Source: Eutypa lata
Lineage: Eukaryota; Ascomycota; Sordariomycetes; Xylariales; Diatrypaceae
Length of the DNA: 64,000 nucleotides
Direction of reading: 5' to 3'
Assembly: GCA_022661535.1 (NCBI GenBank)
Contig: JAKULF010000008.1
Location: 1,674,001-1,738,000 of the forward strand
Shown here in pieces: positions 12,946-23,828 of this stretch. The notes under the pieces are model-generated. The model worked only from the letters and a program-made list of their open reading frames with translations. It was not told the origin of the DNA and did not search any database. Every line of letters begins with the position of its first letter. Positions within the stretch are counted from its first letter, which is position 1. Both the position numbers and the translations under genes were made by a program.

Positions 12946-14511
12946 GCTTGGTGGGGAAGTTGAGGAGGAGTTTGAGTAGTAGTGCTGGTGATGGCAAGAG
13001 TGGCAAGGGTGGCAAGGGTGGCAGGAGCGGTAGGGGTGATAAGAGTGATGGTAATGGCTGGTGTGGTGGGTGCGTGTGCTCTTAGAGAGAGATACATATA
13101 CACGGTCCACCGATCGAATCAGCCAATCGACGAACCTTTTGCGGTTATAACTGGAGCATTGCGTTACACCACCCACTACATTGCACGACTACATTAGAGA
13201 ATATCAGGTGGATTAGAAGAGGAGGAAGAAGAAGAAAAGAACAGAACAGGAGAGCATATTCGAGTTTGTTAGAGGTAGAAGGAGAGAAAGAAAGAAAGAA
13301 AGACAGAAAGAGAGAAAAGAGAGAAACTACTAATACATACAGTAGATTAGACATGAGGAAGAAGAAGAGAGAAGAATAAAAATAAGGGGGGGAGGCAGAG
13401 TGAGAGACGACAAAGCCTTAATGCGCGGGAAACTTGAAATGGGAAACATGAAATATGGGGAAGGGAAGATTGCTGCTTTTTATTTTTTTGGTAGGCACCT
13501 AGTCAGAGCGATATACATAGAGACTTAGACTACGGAAATAATAGAACGGGTTTATACCTCATCGATACTCGTTTTAGGGAGGTTGATGAAGCGTGAGATA
13601 AAAATGTGAAACTTGTAGCATGTTGAAGTATAAACATGGTCTACATCTGAGACTATGAATCTAGTTGTGAAAACTTGGTAGTTATCAACTAACGAGGCAG
13701 AGAGAGAGCATTGCTTAAGAGGGAAAGATGGCGGGGACCTGACTACAACTAACATCTTTCCCGCAAATTCTCGACATACCTAGTGTCCGAAGTATATAGG
13801 CTCATGCTGCCTCGCCCGCGGACTAGAGATTGTGCATATATTACGTTACGACGTACACCGTTACATAGCCCTCGTTATTATCACGAAGGTCCTAGGTGCC
13901 CAGTATTATGTAGACGGCGCTGGGATGGAGTCCCTGGAGGGGTTACCATGATGGATGGTGTATGGAGCTGCTCGTCCCGTAATGGTTCATCCTGGAAGCA
14001 ATTGGCCTACTTAGTAGATCGATTTCTTTCCTTCACCAATCCAGCATATTTGCTTTACTACAGATAAACTGCTGTCACTAATTATGTCGTTATACTTGAC
14101 ACTGAATGGGGTGACATTGATTAGGTAGGTTAACGTGAATATCCACAAGGCAGCAAGCAACATTGGCGGAAGTGAAAATTAGTAGCCACGGGTGGAGGAG
14201 TCAAGAACATAAGGGGTCAAACCCCTTTCCCCTTGTATTATTTTGATCATGAATGGTACGATTAAGCGGGCAGTAGCAACCTGCTTACATTTGGACATGT
14301 AAGTTTGGAGATAAAACGCTTCTTCTATTTTAACACCATATACACAGCGGCACCTCGGAGAGGAACTACTACTAGAATGCCATGCTCCTCCCCTTCATCA
14401 GGAAGGAAGCATCTCGCTCTCCTCCCACTTGCTTCTCTCCGGACCTCTCTTTCCCTGGATGCATTAAAGGGGGACAGACACAAAAGAAAACGTTACGTGT
14501 TGTTGTTGTTT
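12946..14511. other. Intergenic, low-complexity purine-rich region
   Basis: No supported gene. From 12985 to 13080 there is a run of GGTGGCAAGG-like near-repeats, and from 13205 to 13400 a purine-rich tract with GAAA tetranucleotides. The rest is unremarkable and forms the convergent 3' flanks of the GH63-like gene and ATP5. Confidence 0.4.
13205..13400. repeat. Purine (GA/GAAA) low-complexity tract
   Basis: The plus strand is almost entirely A and G, with a (GAAA)n core at about 13285-13320 and several GAAGAA runs. It is simple sequence downstream of a gene, with no coding potential that I trust. Confidence 0.7.
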
Positions 14512-15459
14512 TTACAGGCTGTCGGTGAGGAGCTTGTTCAGCTTGGCGATCTTGGAGGAGACGGAGAGGTCGATGGTTCGGTCGCCGATCTCGACGACGA
14601 GCCCACCCAGGATATCCGGGTTCACCTCGTTTCGCACCTTCAGCTTCTTGCCCTGGCTGTACTGGGACTTGGAGACGGCGGTCTCGAGACGGCTGAGGGT
14701 CTTGTTGTCTAATGCCTATTGTGGTGTGAAGGTGTGACGTTAGTGAGAGAGTTCTAAAAAAAAAAAAAGGGGGGGGACTTGTATTTTCATGTCACTTGAT
14801 AGATAGCCGTACCTGAGCACTCTTGACGACGAGCTCGACCTCGCCGCGGGAGGCGCTGATGATCTCGGCGAACTTCTCGGAGACGCCCTTGAGTATGCCG
14901 AGGCGGTTGTTCTCGGCCAGGGTGGCGAGGAAGTTCTTGACGGTCTCGTTGGCGGCGCCGCCGATCTGCTTCTGCAGCTCGGCGACGATGGCGCCCTTGT
15001 CGGCCTCGGTCAGCGTCGGCGTCTCGAGGATGACGGCCAGCTTGGCGTCCTTGGCGTACAGGGCGTTGAGGGCGCTCAGTGCCCGCGCCGTCGGCTCCAG
15101 GGACGAGGACTTGACTGCCGCCGTGTACTGCATAGACCGTAAGTAAGTAAATAGCTCATGCGTTGGCCTACCAAGCTGAGGGAGAAAACGAAGACTCGAT
15201 TGGTAGGGCAGGAAGCCAATTGGATTCTCCAGGCTTTCTAAAGAAGACGTCGGGCAGGGGGAGGAGGAGTTCGTACCAGGGCAGTGGCGTAGGTGCCATC
15301 GAGGCCGTAGACAGCAATGGGGGGCTTGACTTCTTGGTTGGCAGAAGAAGCAGGAGCGGCGGCGGCGGGGGCGGCGGCATAGGATCGCACAGGAGCCCGA
15401 CCAATCGTCCGCGCAGGAGCGGCGGCTCGAATTGAGCGGATTGCTTGTCGGGACAGCAT
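14512..15459 (-). CDS. ATP5: Mitochondrial F1Fo ATP synthase subunit 5 (OSCP)
   Basis: Three exons on the minus strand: 15277-15459, 14813-15127 and 14512-14715, giving 233 aa. The donors read GTACGA and GTACGG and both introns are in phase 0. The N-terminus (MLSRQAIRSIRAAAPART) is an Arg/Ala-rich mitochondrial presequence. The body has the OSCP/delta pattern: YGLDGTYATALYTAA, helices with FLATLAENNRL, and a C-terminal LGGLVVEIGDRTIDLSVSSK block followed by the conserved short tail. OSCP sits on top of F1 and links it to the peripheral stalk in the inner membrane. Length and all main motifs are normal. It is transcribed away from the DUF2293 gene across a spacer that carries a MITE. Confidence 0.96.
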
Positions 15460-15708
15460 GGCGACGACGAGGTGAGATATGGAGGAGAGGTCGGTCGGTC
15501 GGTTGGAAGGAGGAATTGGACTGGTAGGTTAATTGACGTTTTGAGTTCAGTAGTTACTTAGCTCGGTTGAGGTGGTTGTTTAGCCCCGACAATTTTCGGG
15601 ATTTATTGGATGACTGGAAAATGAGGCACCAAATTCCAAATTGAGAGGTTGTGGCTTAACTAACTACCTAGGTAGTTAACCTTCGTTGTGGCTCGTGATT
15701 AACACTAG

Positions 15709-15710
<2 letters not shown>

Positions 15711-15739
<29 letters not shown>

Positions 15740-15743
15740 CATA
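15711..15743. repeat. (ACAT)n microsatellite
   Basis: About eight perfect ACAT units directly abut the left end of the MITE. Another ACATAC remains just beyond the right end (16024-16029), so the element appears to have inserted at a TA inside this simple repeat. Confidence 0.9.
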
Positions 15744-16022
15744 CGAAGGTCGGGCTCAAAAGTATGGGCCATACTTTACCAAGGTGGCCATGTGCGGATA
15801 TCATGATAAATGGCAATAAATACTGTATTTAGGCTTAACGCATAAGCCACTATAGTACAGCGTACAATACAGCTTTTAGCTAGCAAATTATAGCGATTAT
15901 AATGTATTATTAAAGTAGATCTTAGGTATTAAGCGCTGTAACCTTAAACCCGAAAAGGTCCGAGCTTAAGGCTTACACTGTGGCTTGTAAAGTATGGCCC
16001 AAACTTTTGAGCCCGACCTTCG
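15744..16022. mobile_element. Tc1/mariner-type MITE (non-autonomous, 279 bp)
   Basis: The left end begins CGAAGGTCGGGCTCAAAAGT and the right end is its inverse complement. The terminal inverted repeats extend over about 36 bp with one mismatch (position 21, AGTATGG against AGTTTGG). The element is bounded on both sides by TA, the target-site duplication of the Tc1/mariner superfamily. The 279-bp interior is AT-rich and has no open frame, so it would need a transposase supplied in trans. In fungi, Fot1/pogo-type transposases give TA duplications, but no autonomous partner is in this window. The two ends are nearly identical, which suggests a fairly recent insertion or little RIP. Confidence 0.88.
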
Positions 16023-16722
16023 TACATACAGTAGGTAATTAGGCGAAAAGAAGTCTGTCCACGTGGCTAATGCTCTCTGTGTTGTGCTATGCACTATGCA
16101 GTGTGAAACAAGACCTGCCTAACCTGCCTTTCAGCCTTTGAATGCAGGTGATTTAAGGGACCCATTACCTAGCCCCATTGGCCCGATTGCTGCCCAAAAT
16201 TATGTTATTACTGGCATGCGCGGATCCTCACCAACCCTTCAGCCGACTTTCCTACTTCAACATCTTTGAATTCGCCCTGTTGAAGCAGTTAAAAATCTGT
16301 TCTGGTATCCCGCGCCCGGTTTCAGAGCGCGATTTTCATCATCCTTTGGAAGAAGAAAAAAAACAGGGTCCATTCAGTATCCTCCGGCAGTCTATCCATA
16401 TCCTAGGGAGACTTATGCTTTTGTGACGTTACCTTTCCTTTTCTGTCTACATCCCGTCTTTTCCGTTGTGAAGCAGGAGAACTCTGTGCCAACTATTTCG
16501 CGGATTTTGGCTCGACAACTTTCAAGATATGCGCCATCATCTGAGTATGAAGCCGTAGCTTTCTTCCCATTCGTAGCCCACCCATCATCTGCCTATAGTC
16601 CATAACCTTTTCTATATTTCCCACTGCATTTTGCTTCATCCACGTCGCGATTGGCCCTCTTTCTTTCTACATTATTCTATAGTGGTAATGGTAAGACTAC
16701 GATCAGAATACTACTTGTCGTG

Positions 16723-19700
16723 ATGGCCAGAGAAAAGAAAAAGGCTCCTGCTCCTCAGAAGGGATCGCAGGGCACCGCTCTTGCGCGTCAGACCAAGCGC
16801 AACAGAGCCCAGCAGTATAATGACCACATATGGCAAAACCTTAATCCTTTGAAGGAACCGCCAAAGGTGAAGCACAAGACATATTTTGAGTCGGTCGAAA
16901 ACACAGACAAGAAAAAGAAGCTGGAATTTAAGGTACATAACAACAGAGCGTTACCGCGCATCGCATCGCGGGGCCCAGTGAATAGTGCTCATCATCTTGC
17001 AACAGATTACCACCGATAGACATCCGCCGCCTGGTTTCGAGTTTATCGCCACAGGAAACCCTGACCTAACAGCAGCTTGCAAGGAATTATCGCGAGAGCA
17101 AGATGCTCTGATATTTATTGTTTCCGTATGTATACCCTGCCACGTCGCGGTTCAAAGACAACTAACCCACCTTCCACATCAAAGGATGCGAAGAATCCAA
17201 GTCTCCTCGAGCATCACATGAATCGTGTTGGTTACCATTTCAGGGAGATGATTGTTGAGCAAGCTCGTACTACTCTGATCCAGAATGGAAAATCTCATCT
17301 GGCTGCCCAAGCTCTACGGGCTGGAGAGCCCGAGCCAATACCGAAGGACCAGCGAGACATTGACAGACAAGCTGATGCCGTCCTGAGAGATCTCTTCCCT
17401 AGAGTACCGAATATCGATCGTCAAGAAATCATACAACACGCTTTTAAGAAGGTAAGATTACCATCGCCATCTCCATCGGTGCTACCACTGTCGCGCCGTC
17501 TCTATACAGAATTACCTTGCTTACCTAGCGAATAGGACGGGAAGTTTCATGGCGACTATAAAGTTGGTATGGCGAAAGACCTAACATTAGCAAGGCGAGT
17601 GCAATTAGCGGCTCTTGCTTACATTAGACATACGAAAACTCGTTATGATGCACTCCTAAAGGAGACAGATTGGGCAAATGCCCGAAAAGCCGTAGAGAAA
17701 CCATGCCTAGACATCATCGTCAAGTGGCGAGGAGATGAAGAAACTGGTCGTGACCAGCTTGATGAGATCCTCCGAGAAGTCATCGAGATCTCCGACAGTG
17801 AGGACGATTCAGAGGATGAAGCCTCTAGCCCAGAAAGTGCATTCGTTCAGAATAGTCACGCGATGTCCTCCGTTCCACCTACAAGTATCATTGTTACTTC
17901 TGCTCAGGGTGTACCGGCGGCAACTGGCCCGACACTAGTCCAAGGACATAGGCATGTACCTACCCAGGAAGGTCTGTCAACACCAGCCAGACAGAAAGGC
18001 ATGACCAGATTGGAAAGACGTACTGCCCGGAAAGCCGCACAGCGCTTTAGAAGATACGCTGCTGTGGCTGATTCCATCGCAAATGAACATGGGCAGGATG
18101 ACCACATGAGCGACACGGCTTCGCGCTTACCCGCTATGCGGGATTTGACAAACAGTCCTGCGTCGCATCGTCCGGTGCGGTCTGCTAGGGAGTCATTGCC
18201 GGTCACGTATCATGTGCGTTCTCCCGGTCATGTCGCTAGTCGAGCGCAGTTGGCCCCTCAGCCGATGCGTTCCACTCCCGGCTTGTCGGGAGAGACAATC
18301 AGCAGACAACCTCTTGTTTTCTCGGATGATCGTAGACGACCTGCGTCTCCCGCACTTACCCGTATCTCGGAGAATCAGCGGCCCAAAGTTGGGTCGTCGT
18401 TCGCCCAACAGGATCATTCCCGGGCTGCTGTCTCGCCGATAACAACTGGTTTACAGGATATGTTACTACCATCGATTGAACCTAAGTCGCCATATTTGCC
18501 AGAATATACCCAGTACGCATACCGTACCCAGCAGCGTGAGTATCAAGATCGGACAGAAGTCCCTCGCATAATATCTCACTCTAACCAGCCTGGTGGCTAT
18601 GTCACCCGTCCTCTCTCTCGCCCCCACTCTCGTCCGTTTGGACAAGACGGTGATGAGAGGGCTGTGAAACGAAGTCGTGTCACAACATACTTCCCAGAGG
18701 ATTATAACGCACCGTCTGGCTATTTACCCTCGAGTTCGTCCTTTGTTCCTGTTAGCCATGCAAAAGTAGCCGAAGGATCGCGTTTTGCACCATATGAACA
18801 TTCTTCATCCGGCGTTCCTATGGAACGGAGGGCCGAAAATGTACGACCGGAACAGCCTGTTGTAATAGCAACACGGGAGTATTTACCCCATCATCGAGAA
18901 CAGGCTCCTATTAGAACAAGGACCAATCCGATTATGGTTGAAGATGACATCCCTTACCGCCCTCAGCGAGTCTTCGAGCTGCGAGATCGTCCGGCTCAGG
19001 ATAGGCTTGATTTAAATGCGCCGCGAAAGCGGGAGGTTGTTTATGATCCTGCCTTAGCACCTTCTCGCATTTATCCCGTAGAACGCCCTTACCATGATGA
19101 GCGATCTGTCCCGAATTACCGGCATGACAATGTTGCTCATAACTATGTGGAGCCCGCTTCTCGGCGTCTACAAGACACTATGTTGCCATCGTCGTCATCA
19201 TTCCCATCGGAGGCTCATCGGGATATAAACAGAGCCCAGCCGAATTACCAGCGTGTTCAATACAGAGAAATACCCCAAGATCATCATTACTTGCGCCAAC
19301 CAATAGAACGTTCCGATAATATATATAGGGAGGCACATAACGTGCCTCGGAGTCCAGGCCAGTTCGAGATGTAAGTTGAATGCATATAAGTATCGCTGAC
19401 TGGTCCGAATAAGATCCGAGGCCAGCATATAAGGTTCCCAAACCGAGATCGTGAAAATAGAGACTAACGTATAAATTTTTAGGCGTTCGGAGTATGTGCG
19501 GAATGGTATGGAGGAACGTCCTAGTTTTGCTACGAGGACTTTTATACCTGAAGATCGGCAGGATCAACATTGGCATAGACCAACTGTCACTCGCGAACCT
19601 CACGTCGCCAACACCGCCTTCTCGGAGGGTAGTCAATCGCATCCACCTCGTCCACTCTTTCCCGGTCCCGCAGAATACATCGAACGCCGCGCGCCTTCTT

Positions 19701-19741
19701 CAGGGTATCGAGATCAACGTGAGACTATCTGGGTTGACTAA
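16723..19741 (+). CDS. DUF2293 domain protein with long disordered tail
   Basis: Five exons are inferred: 16723-16932, 17006-17125, 17185-17451, 17536-19370 and 19483-19741, giving about 896 aa. The start ATG gives a strongly basic N-terminus (MAREKKKAPAPQKG). The DUF2293 region lies near residues 110-260, with the block VLRDLFPRVPNIDRQEIIQHAFKK continuing across an intron into DGKFHGDYKVGMAKDLTLARRVQLAALAYIRH. It is followed by an acidic stretch (EISDSEDDSEDEASS) and about 600 residues rich in Arg, Pro, Ser and Tyr. DUF2293 has no assigned function. The basic and acidic patches suggest a nuclear or nucleic-acid-associated protein, which is inference. Retention of the last intron would end the protein after ...QFEM. 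Confidence 0.85.
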
Positions 19742-20368
19742 TAACCCACAAGATCAAAAGATTTGACGACTGCATAACCATTGGAGTATCAGCATCTGAT
19801 AAATTTCCCGTTTGGAGTTAGGTCAGTGGAAGAAGGAACGAAAATCAACATCAACCACTTTATAGAGGATAGACTGGTCGGTGTTATATTCCGGATTGTC
19901 TATTTATTCATTGCAGCGTCCGTATGATACCCAAGCATTAGGGGGCGTTTATCGAAACATTTCACAACCTGATTGGAGAGATCATTGTATAGACGGCGTC
20001 ATTGGGTTGGCATCAAGAATCGGTGTTAGAGAGTATCACAAGGCATTGTTCCATGTGGGAGAACCAGAGACTCCAACCATAGAATAACGTCAGAAGGAAT
20101 TGCTTTCTAGCCATTTGTAGTATTAGCTGGTAGGAGGTTGGAAGTTAGGTAGCCTATGCATTGAGCCCTCCTGTATATAGAACCGAAACCTCTGGTCTAT
20201 TAGGGGCATCAATAAATGCATCAATAGCAACATCTGCAGCAATGATTATAAATAACGCCTATGAAGACTTGATTCTAAGTGGATACTCTCATGTCGCATG
20301 CTCTGGACAAAACAAAAAATCTATTCAAAAAACGGCCCGTTTCCCTATAATTCTTTACAAACCCCGTA
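19742..20368. other. Convergent 3' flanks
   Basis: The stretch lies between the stop of the DUF2293 gene and the stop of VPS20 on the opposite strand. No gene is supported; it most likely holds the two 3' UTRs. Confidence 0.4.
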
Positions 20369-21464
20369 TTACGAGGCAAGCATTGCTCTCCTTTCGGCCT
20401 GCCTTACCCGCGCAGGCGCCTGTTCTTCTTCCTTGGGTGTTTCTATCTTGGGGAGTGGCTTGTTCGGTGCTGCCGGCAGCTTCGTGGGACCATTGACTTC
20501 CTGCTCGAGAGCGGCCAACTCATCCTCGACCTCCTCCTCGTCCTGGTTCGTTATGCGCCCGCCGAGCATGTCGCTGACTTCCTATACGCGGGGGAGAAGA
20601 GCGTAAGCCTCGATCCGTACAATCGCCTATACCCCAACATACACACATGGAGAGAGAGAGGGGGGGGAGAGGCCGATGAGGACTACTCTAGTAACCCCCA
20701 ACTAAGAAACAAGAGTACAACTTAAAAAAAAAAAGAAAAAAAAAAAAAAACCTCACCTGTTGATAAGCAACCGCCTCAGCCGTATCGCCCATGAGCTTCT
20801 CGACGTGGTCGAGGCCGCCCATCTCGCCGTGGATCTCCTGCAGGACGCGGGTGCCCTGGCGCAGGCCGTAGACGACGTCCTTCTGGATGAGGGCGAACTC
20901 GACGGAGCGCGTCAGCTGCTCCAGCTGGGCCAGCTGCGCGTCCGTCTTGGCCAGCAGCTGCTCCTGGTACTTCTTGCGCCGCAGGGCCAGGAGCGCCCGT
21001 GGCTTGTCCCCCGCCGCCGCCATCCGCCGCGCCACCTCCGTCTCCTTGTCTGTTAGGACTGTGATGCGCCGCTGGTATTGGTGCAGCTTGTCGCGCTGGA
21101 TCTTGAGGTCGAGGATCGCCCTGTTTTTTGGGAGGGGAGGGGGAGAGGGGAGGAGGTTAGCGAGGGGGTTGGTTATAAATGGATGGATGGATGGATGGAT
21201 AGATGGATGTAGGTAGGTGCATGGGTGAGTGGGTGGAGGGAGGTAGGTGGTTTGTCGAACAATCAATCAGTGTCGCTAAGGTATTTTATGGTTCAAGAAG
21301 CTGAAAGGAAACAGGAGATGGGAACTAGATGCTGAGGGATAAATAGAGAGAGAGAGAGATGTTGAGGCGTGCGCATGTGTATAGGAGGTGCGTATATATA
21401 TATACATAGACAGACAGACTACTCACTTATCTTGGGCTGTTACTCTACTTGATGAGTTGCCCAT
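20369..21464 (-). CDS. VPS20: ESCRT-III subunit Vps20 (CHMP6)
   Basis: Three minus-strand exons: 21427-21464, 20757-21120 and 20369-20581, giving 204 aa. The N-terminus MGNSSSRVTAQDKAILDLK carries the Gly2 expected to be myristoylated. The basic helical core (QRDKLHQYQRRI, LALRRKKYQEQLL) and acidic C-terminus (DEEEVEDELAALEQEV) are the usual Snf7-family layout. Vps20 links ESCRT-II to Snf7 on endosomal membranes during multivesicular-body sorting. The first intron is long (306 nt) and contains GGAT repeats and a purine tract; the second (175 nt) holds a poly-A/poly-T stretch. Length fits the family. Confidence 0.95.
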
Positions 21465-21795
21465 GTTCGCCGTGTCCTGGAGTCTGCTATGGGCTCCGAT
21501 GAGCGCATGGTCTGGGGAGAGTCGCGCTCCGTATACGTAGACGGGTATGTATGGTTTTTCGTTCTTTGTCGCGGATGGATGATTATGAAGTTGGTGGTCG
21601 CGTGTCGCTGCTATCTAGTTCGTCGCTGCTAAGAGAGGTCAATGGCTAGACTGAACTGGACTAAATGTCGTCATCGGTAAGTAAGTAGCAGCCCTAGCCA
21701 CAATGCGGCTGCGGCTTAGCTGCGGCTGCACTGCACAACGAAGAGAGGTCTGATGTACGAGTTAACTTCCAAAAGCCCTCAGACAATACCTAAAT
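21465..21795. promoter_or_regulatory. Divergent promoter spacer VPS20 / F-box gene
   Basis: This 331-bp spacer lies between two start codons facing away from each other. It shows GCGGCTGCGGC-type GC boxes around 21700 but no motif I can assign. It must hold both promoters. Confidence 0.4.
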
Positions 21796-23373
21796 TTGGA
21801 TTCCATATTATTATCGAATATGGACAGGCTGCCCCAAGACATCTACGACGAGATTGGAGAGTACCTGTTTAAGTCAAATTTTGACCGGCCCGCGCTGGCC
21901 ACTATCTCACGCCGGTGGCAAAGGGCTATCGAGCGACATATATTCAGAGAGATTTGTGTAAATAACACCGACTTGGAGCTCTTTCGAGATATAGTTCAAC
22001 ATGGCCGACGCCAGTACGTTAAGAAACTTAAGTATTTTATAATTCTACCCGCATATAGCGAAGCCGCTCGCGCTCGGTTTGAGCGAGAAGAAGACCGGCG
22101 AGCCAATAATGACGTTTTCACCATTGCCATTCATCGTCTCTTCCACATCCTCAAATCCTGGGACGTCCATAAGGATGGTTATATTGAATTTCTCATTAAG
22201 GATGTATATTCTATATCCGATCATAAATTGCGCGCCAACGAATCTATTATTGCGCGCCGTGTTGGCGACCTCCGGGCATGGCGTTACATGTACTCGTACC
22301 TCCGTCTCTTGCGATCCTCAGAGCTGCCTATCGTACCCGTGGTTATATCTTTCGAGACTTTTCCCTTTAGCCGTCGCATCTGCGATCGTGTCGCTATCGA
22401 CATCGCTGTCAAGCTACCCAATCTTCTCAAGGGGTCGTGGAAATTCAATGACTGGGAAATCCCGTACCTAGCATTACGACGAGCACATCGACACGACTTA
22501 GTCCAAGCAATTTCGAATGTTTTCCCTCAATCCTCGGCTTTACAGAGTCTTCACATAGTCATGGGCTCGGTATTTTTCTGGGCTCCGAGCTGGTACCGCG
22601 GAAATCTCAGCCTAGATAGTGCAACGACGGATCCCTTATGCAATGCACTCCGCGTAACCACATCACGTATGAGCAACTTAAAAAAGCTCTCTATATATGG
22701 CGATGTCGATGCGTCGTTAATGTGGCCCAGCCCGAGTCCATGTCCACCTGAGCCCTACTGGCAAGGCCTTCAGCACCTTAGCATTCACTTTACCGCCAGG
22801 CGACCATCTGGCGGCTGCTATTTTCTAGAGCCTGGAAACACCACGATAGGTTCTGACGCGCAAGCCCCTTCTGACACGAAAATGCCCCCGGGATACGGGT
22901 TTAGCGAGGAAGAGGACATTAGGGCTGCCGAGTCGTTCTCCTTAAAAGACCACAAGATCTCCATGGATTCTTGTGCTGTTGATGTAGTGCCAGATGATGC
23001 CTCGCTGACCCCGTTGATGGAGGCATTCGGGCGAGTGTGCTTGCAGTTACCAATGTTAAGAGCATCTGAACTCTACTCGACCATTCCTGGGCTTGATGAA
23101 ACAGATAATACCCCTTTCAGTTATCGCAGATCACTCTGGGGCGTCTGGTACCTTAGCCCTGGCACGATTTATTGCGGAGGAAAAAAATATTACGATCCGG
23201 TCTTCTTCGAGAACAGTGATCAGCGAAGGTTATTTTGGGATGTCAAATCATGGCGCCCAAGCACGCAATTAAGCAGCCTTCTCAGAAGTATCGGTCAAGA
23301 CAGGTATGGCAATCAGTTGGTCGAACATTTCGTAGACAGTTGGAACAGCGTAAGGAAAGCGCGGTCCCTATGA
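21796..23373 (+). CDS. F-box-type protein, function unknown
   Basis: A single uninterrupted exon encodes 525 aa; a second in-frame ATG at 21820 is an equally plausible start. Residues about 9-55 (MDRLPQDIYDEIGEYL followed by a helix with TISRRWQRAIERHIFREI) match the pattern of fungal F-box proteins, which recruit substrates to SCF ubiquitin ligases through Skp1. The remainder has no repeat I recognise, although spaced LQSLHI, LKKLSIYG and LQHLSIHF segments hint at degenerate leucine-rich repeats. Such lineage-expanded F-box genes are common in Sordariomycetes. The assignment rests on the N-terminal motif only. Confidence 0.7.
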   Translation: MDSILLSNMDRLPQDIYDEIGEYLFKSNFDRPALATISRRWQRAIERHIFREICVNNTDLELFRDIVQHGRRQYVKKLKYFIILPAYSEAARARFEREEDRRANNDVFTIAIHRLFHILKSWDVHKDGYIEFLIKDVYSISDHKLRANESIIARRVGDLRAWRYMYSYLRLLRSSELPIVPVVISFETFPFSRRICDRVAIDIAVKLPNLLKGSWKFNDWEIPYLALRRAHRHDLVQAISNVFPQSSALQSLHIVMGSVFFWAPSWYRGNLSLDSATTDPLCNALRVTTSRMSNLKKLSIYGDVDASLMWPSPSPCPPEPYWQGLQHLSIHFTARRPSGGCYFLEPGNTTIGSDAQAPSDTKMPPGYGFSEEEDIRAAESFSLKDHKISMDSCAVDVVPDDASLTPLMEAFGRVCLQLPMLRASELYSTIPGLDETDNTPFSYRRSLWGVWYLSPGTIYCGGKKYYDPVFFENSDQRRLFWDVKSWRPSTQLSSLLRSIGQDRYGNQLVEHFVDSWNSVRKARSL

Positions 23374-23633
23374 GATTACAGTATTCGATGGCTCGTCATT
23401 CTTACAAATAAACTACGAAGTGTTAAAGTATTCTACGTTCGAGCTGTTTCACTATAAACATAGTTGTATAGGGATCACTTATTTCTACCATAGAATACTT
23501 TTACTATTTTGCACATACCAATAGATTAAAGAGGCCAATTGTGTGCCATAAAGAGGCTTCAAAGCAGTATTAATGAATATCATAACTTAACTCCAAATGT
23601 ATCCATGGATAACTAATAAAGCGAGCGGACGTT

Positions 23634-23762
23634 TTACTTTTGCGTAAAACGGTGTGTTAAAAGAGTGTTAGAACCTTTACCGTTCTCGTCGCAATCTGGA
23701 CAGTCTGTAAGATCGTAGCCCCTTCCATCACACTTATCACACTTTGGAAAGATAAACGGCAT
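23634..23762 (-). CDS. Small Cys-rich protein (42 aa) with a 5'-UTR intron
   Basis: The minus-strand ATG at 23762 opens a 42-residue frame with a compact metal-binding-like core: CDKCDGRGY, then nine residues later CPDCDENGKG. The CxxCxGxG unit resembles half of a DnaJ-type zinc finger. Just upstream, 23770-23828 is a near-perfect intron: donor GTGAGT, branch TGCTAAC, acceptor ATTAG. No in-frame ATG lies upstream of it, so the intron would be in the 5' UTR. Function is unknown. The combination of spliced leader and clustered cysteines makes it more credible than a random short frame, but it could also be the last exon of a longer gene. Confidence 0.5.
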   Translation of the reverse strand: MPFIFPKCDKCDGRGYDLTDCPDCDENGKGSNTLLTHRFTQK

Positions 23763-23828
23763 TTTTAAACTAATGATAGAGACTGTTAGCATCTCAATAT
23801 ACTCAAAATAGGCCGCTTGGGAACTCAC

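Larger units (their letters stand above)
15460..16722. promoter_or_regulatory. Divergent promoter region of ATP5 and the DUF2293 gene
   Basis: This 1.26-kb spacer separates two divergently transcribed start codons (15459 minus, 16723 plus). It contains an ACAT microsatellite at 15711-15743 and the MITE at 15744-16022. From 16400 onward the plus strand is pyrimidine-rich. Open frames here (for example 16178-16426) show no family resemblance. No specific transcription-factor site can be named with confidence. Confidence 0.5.
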
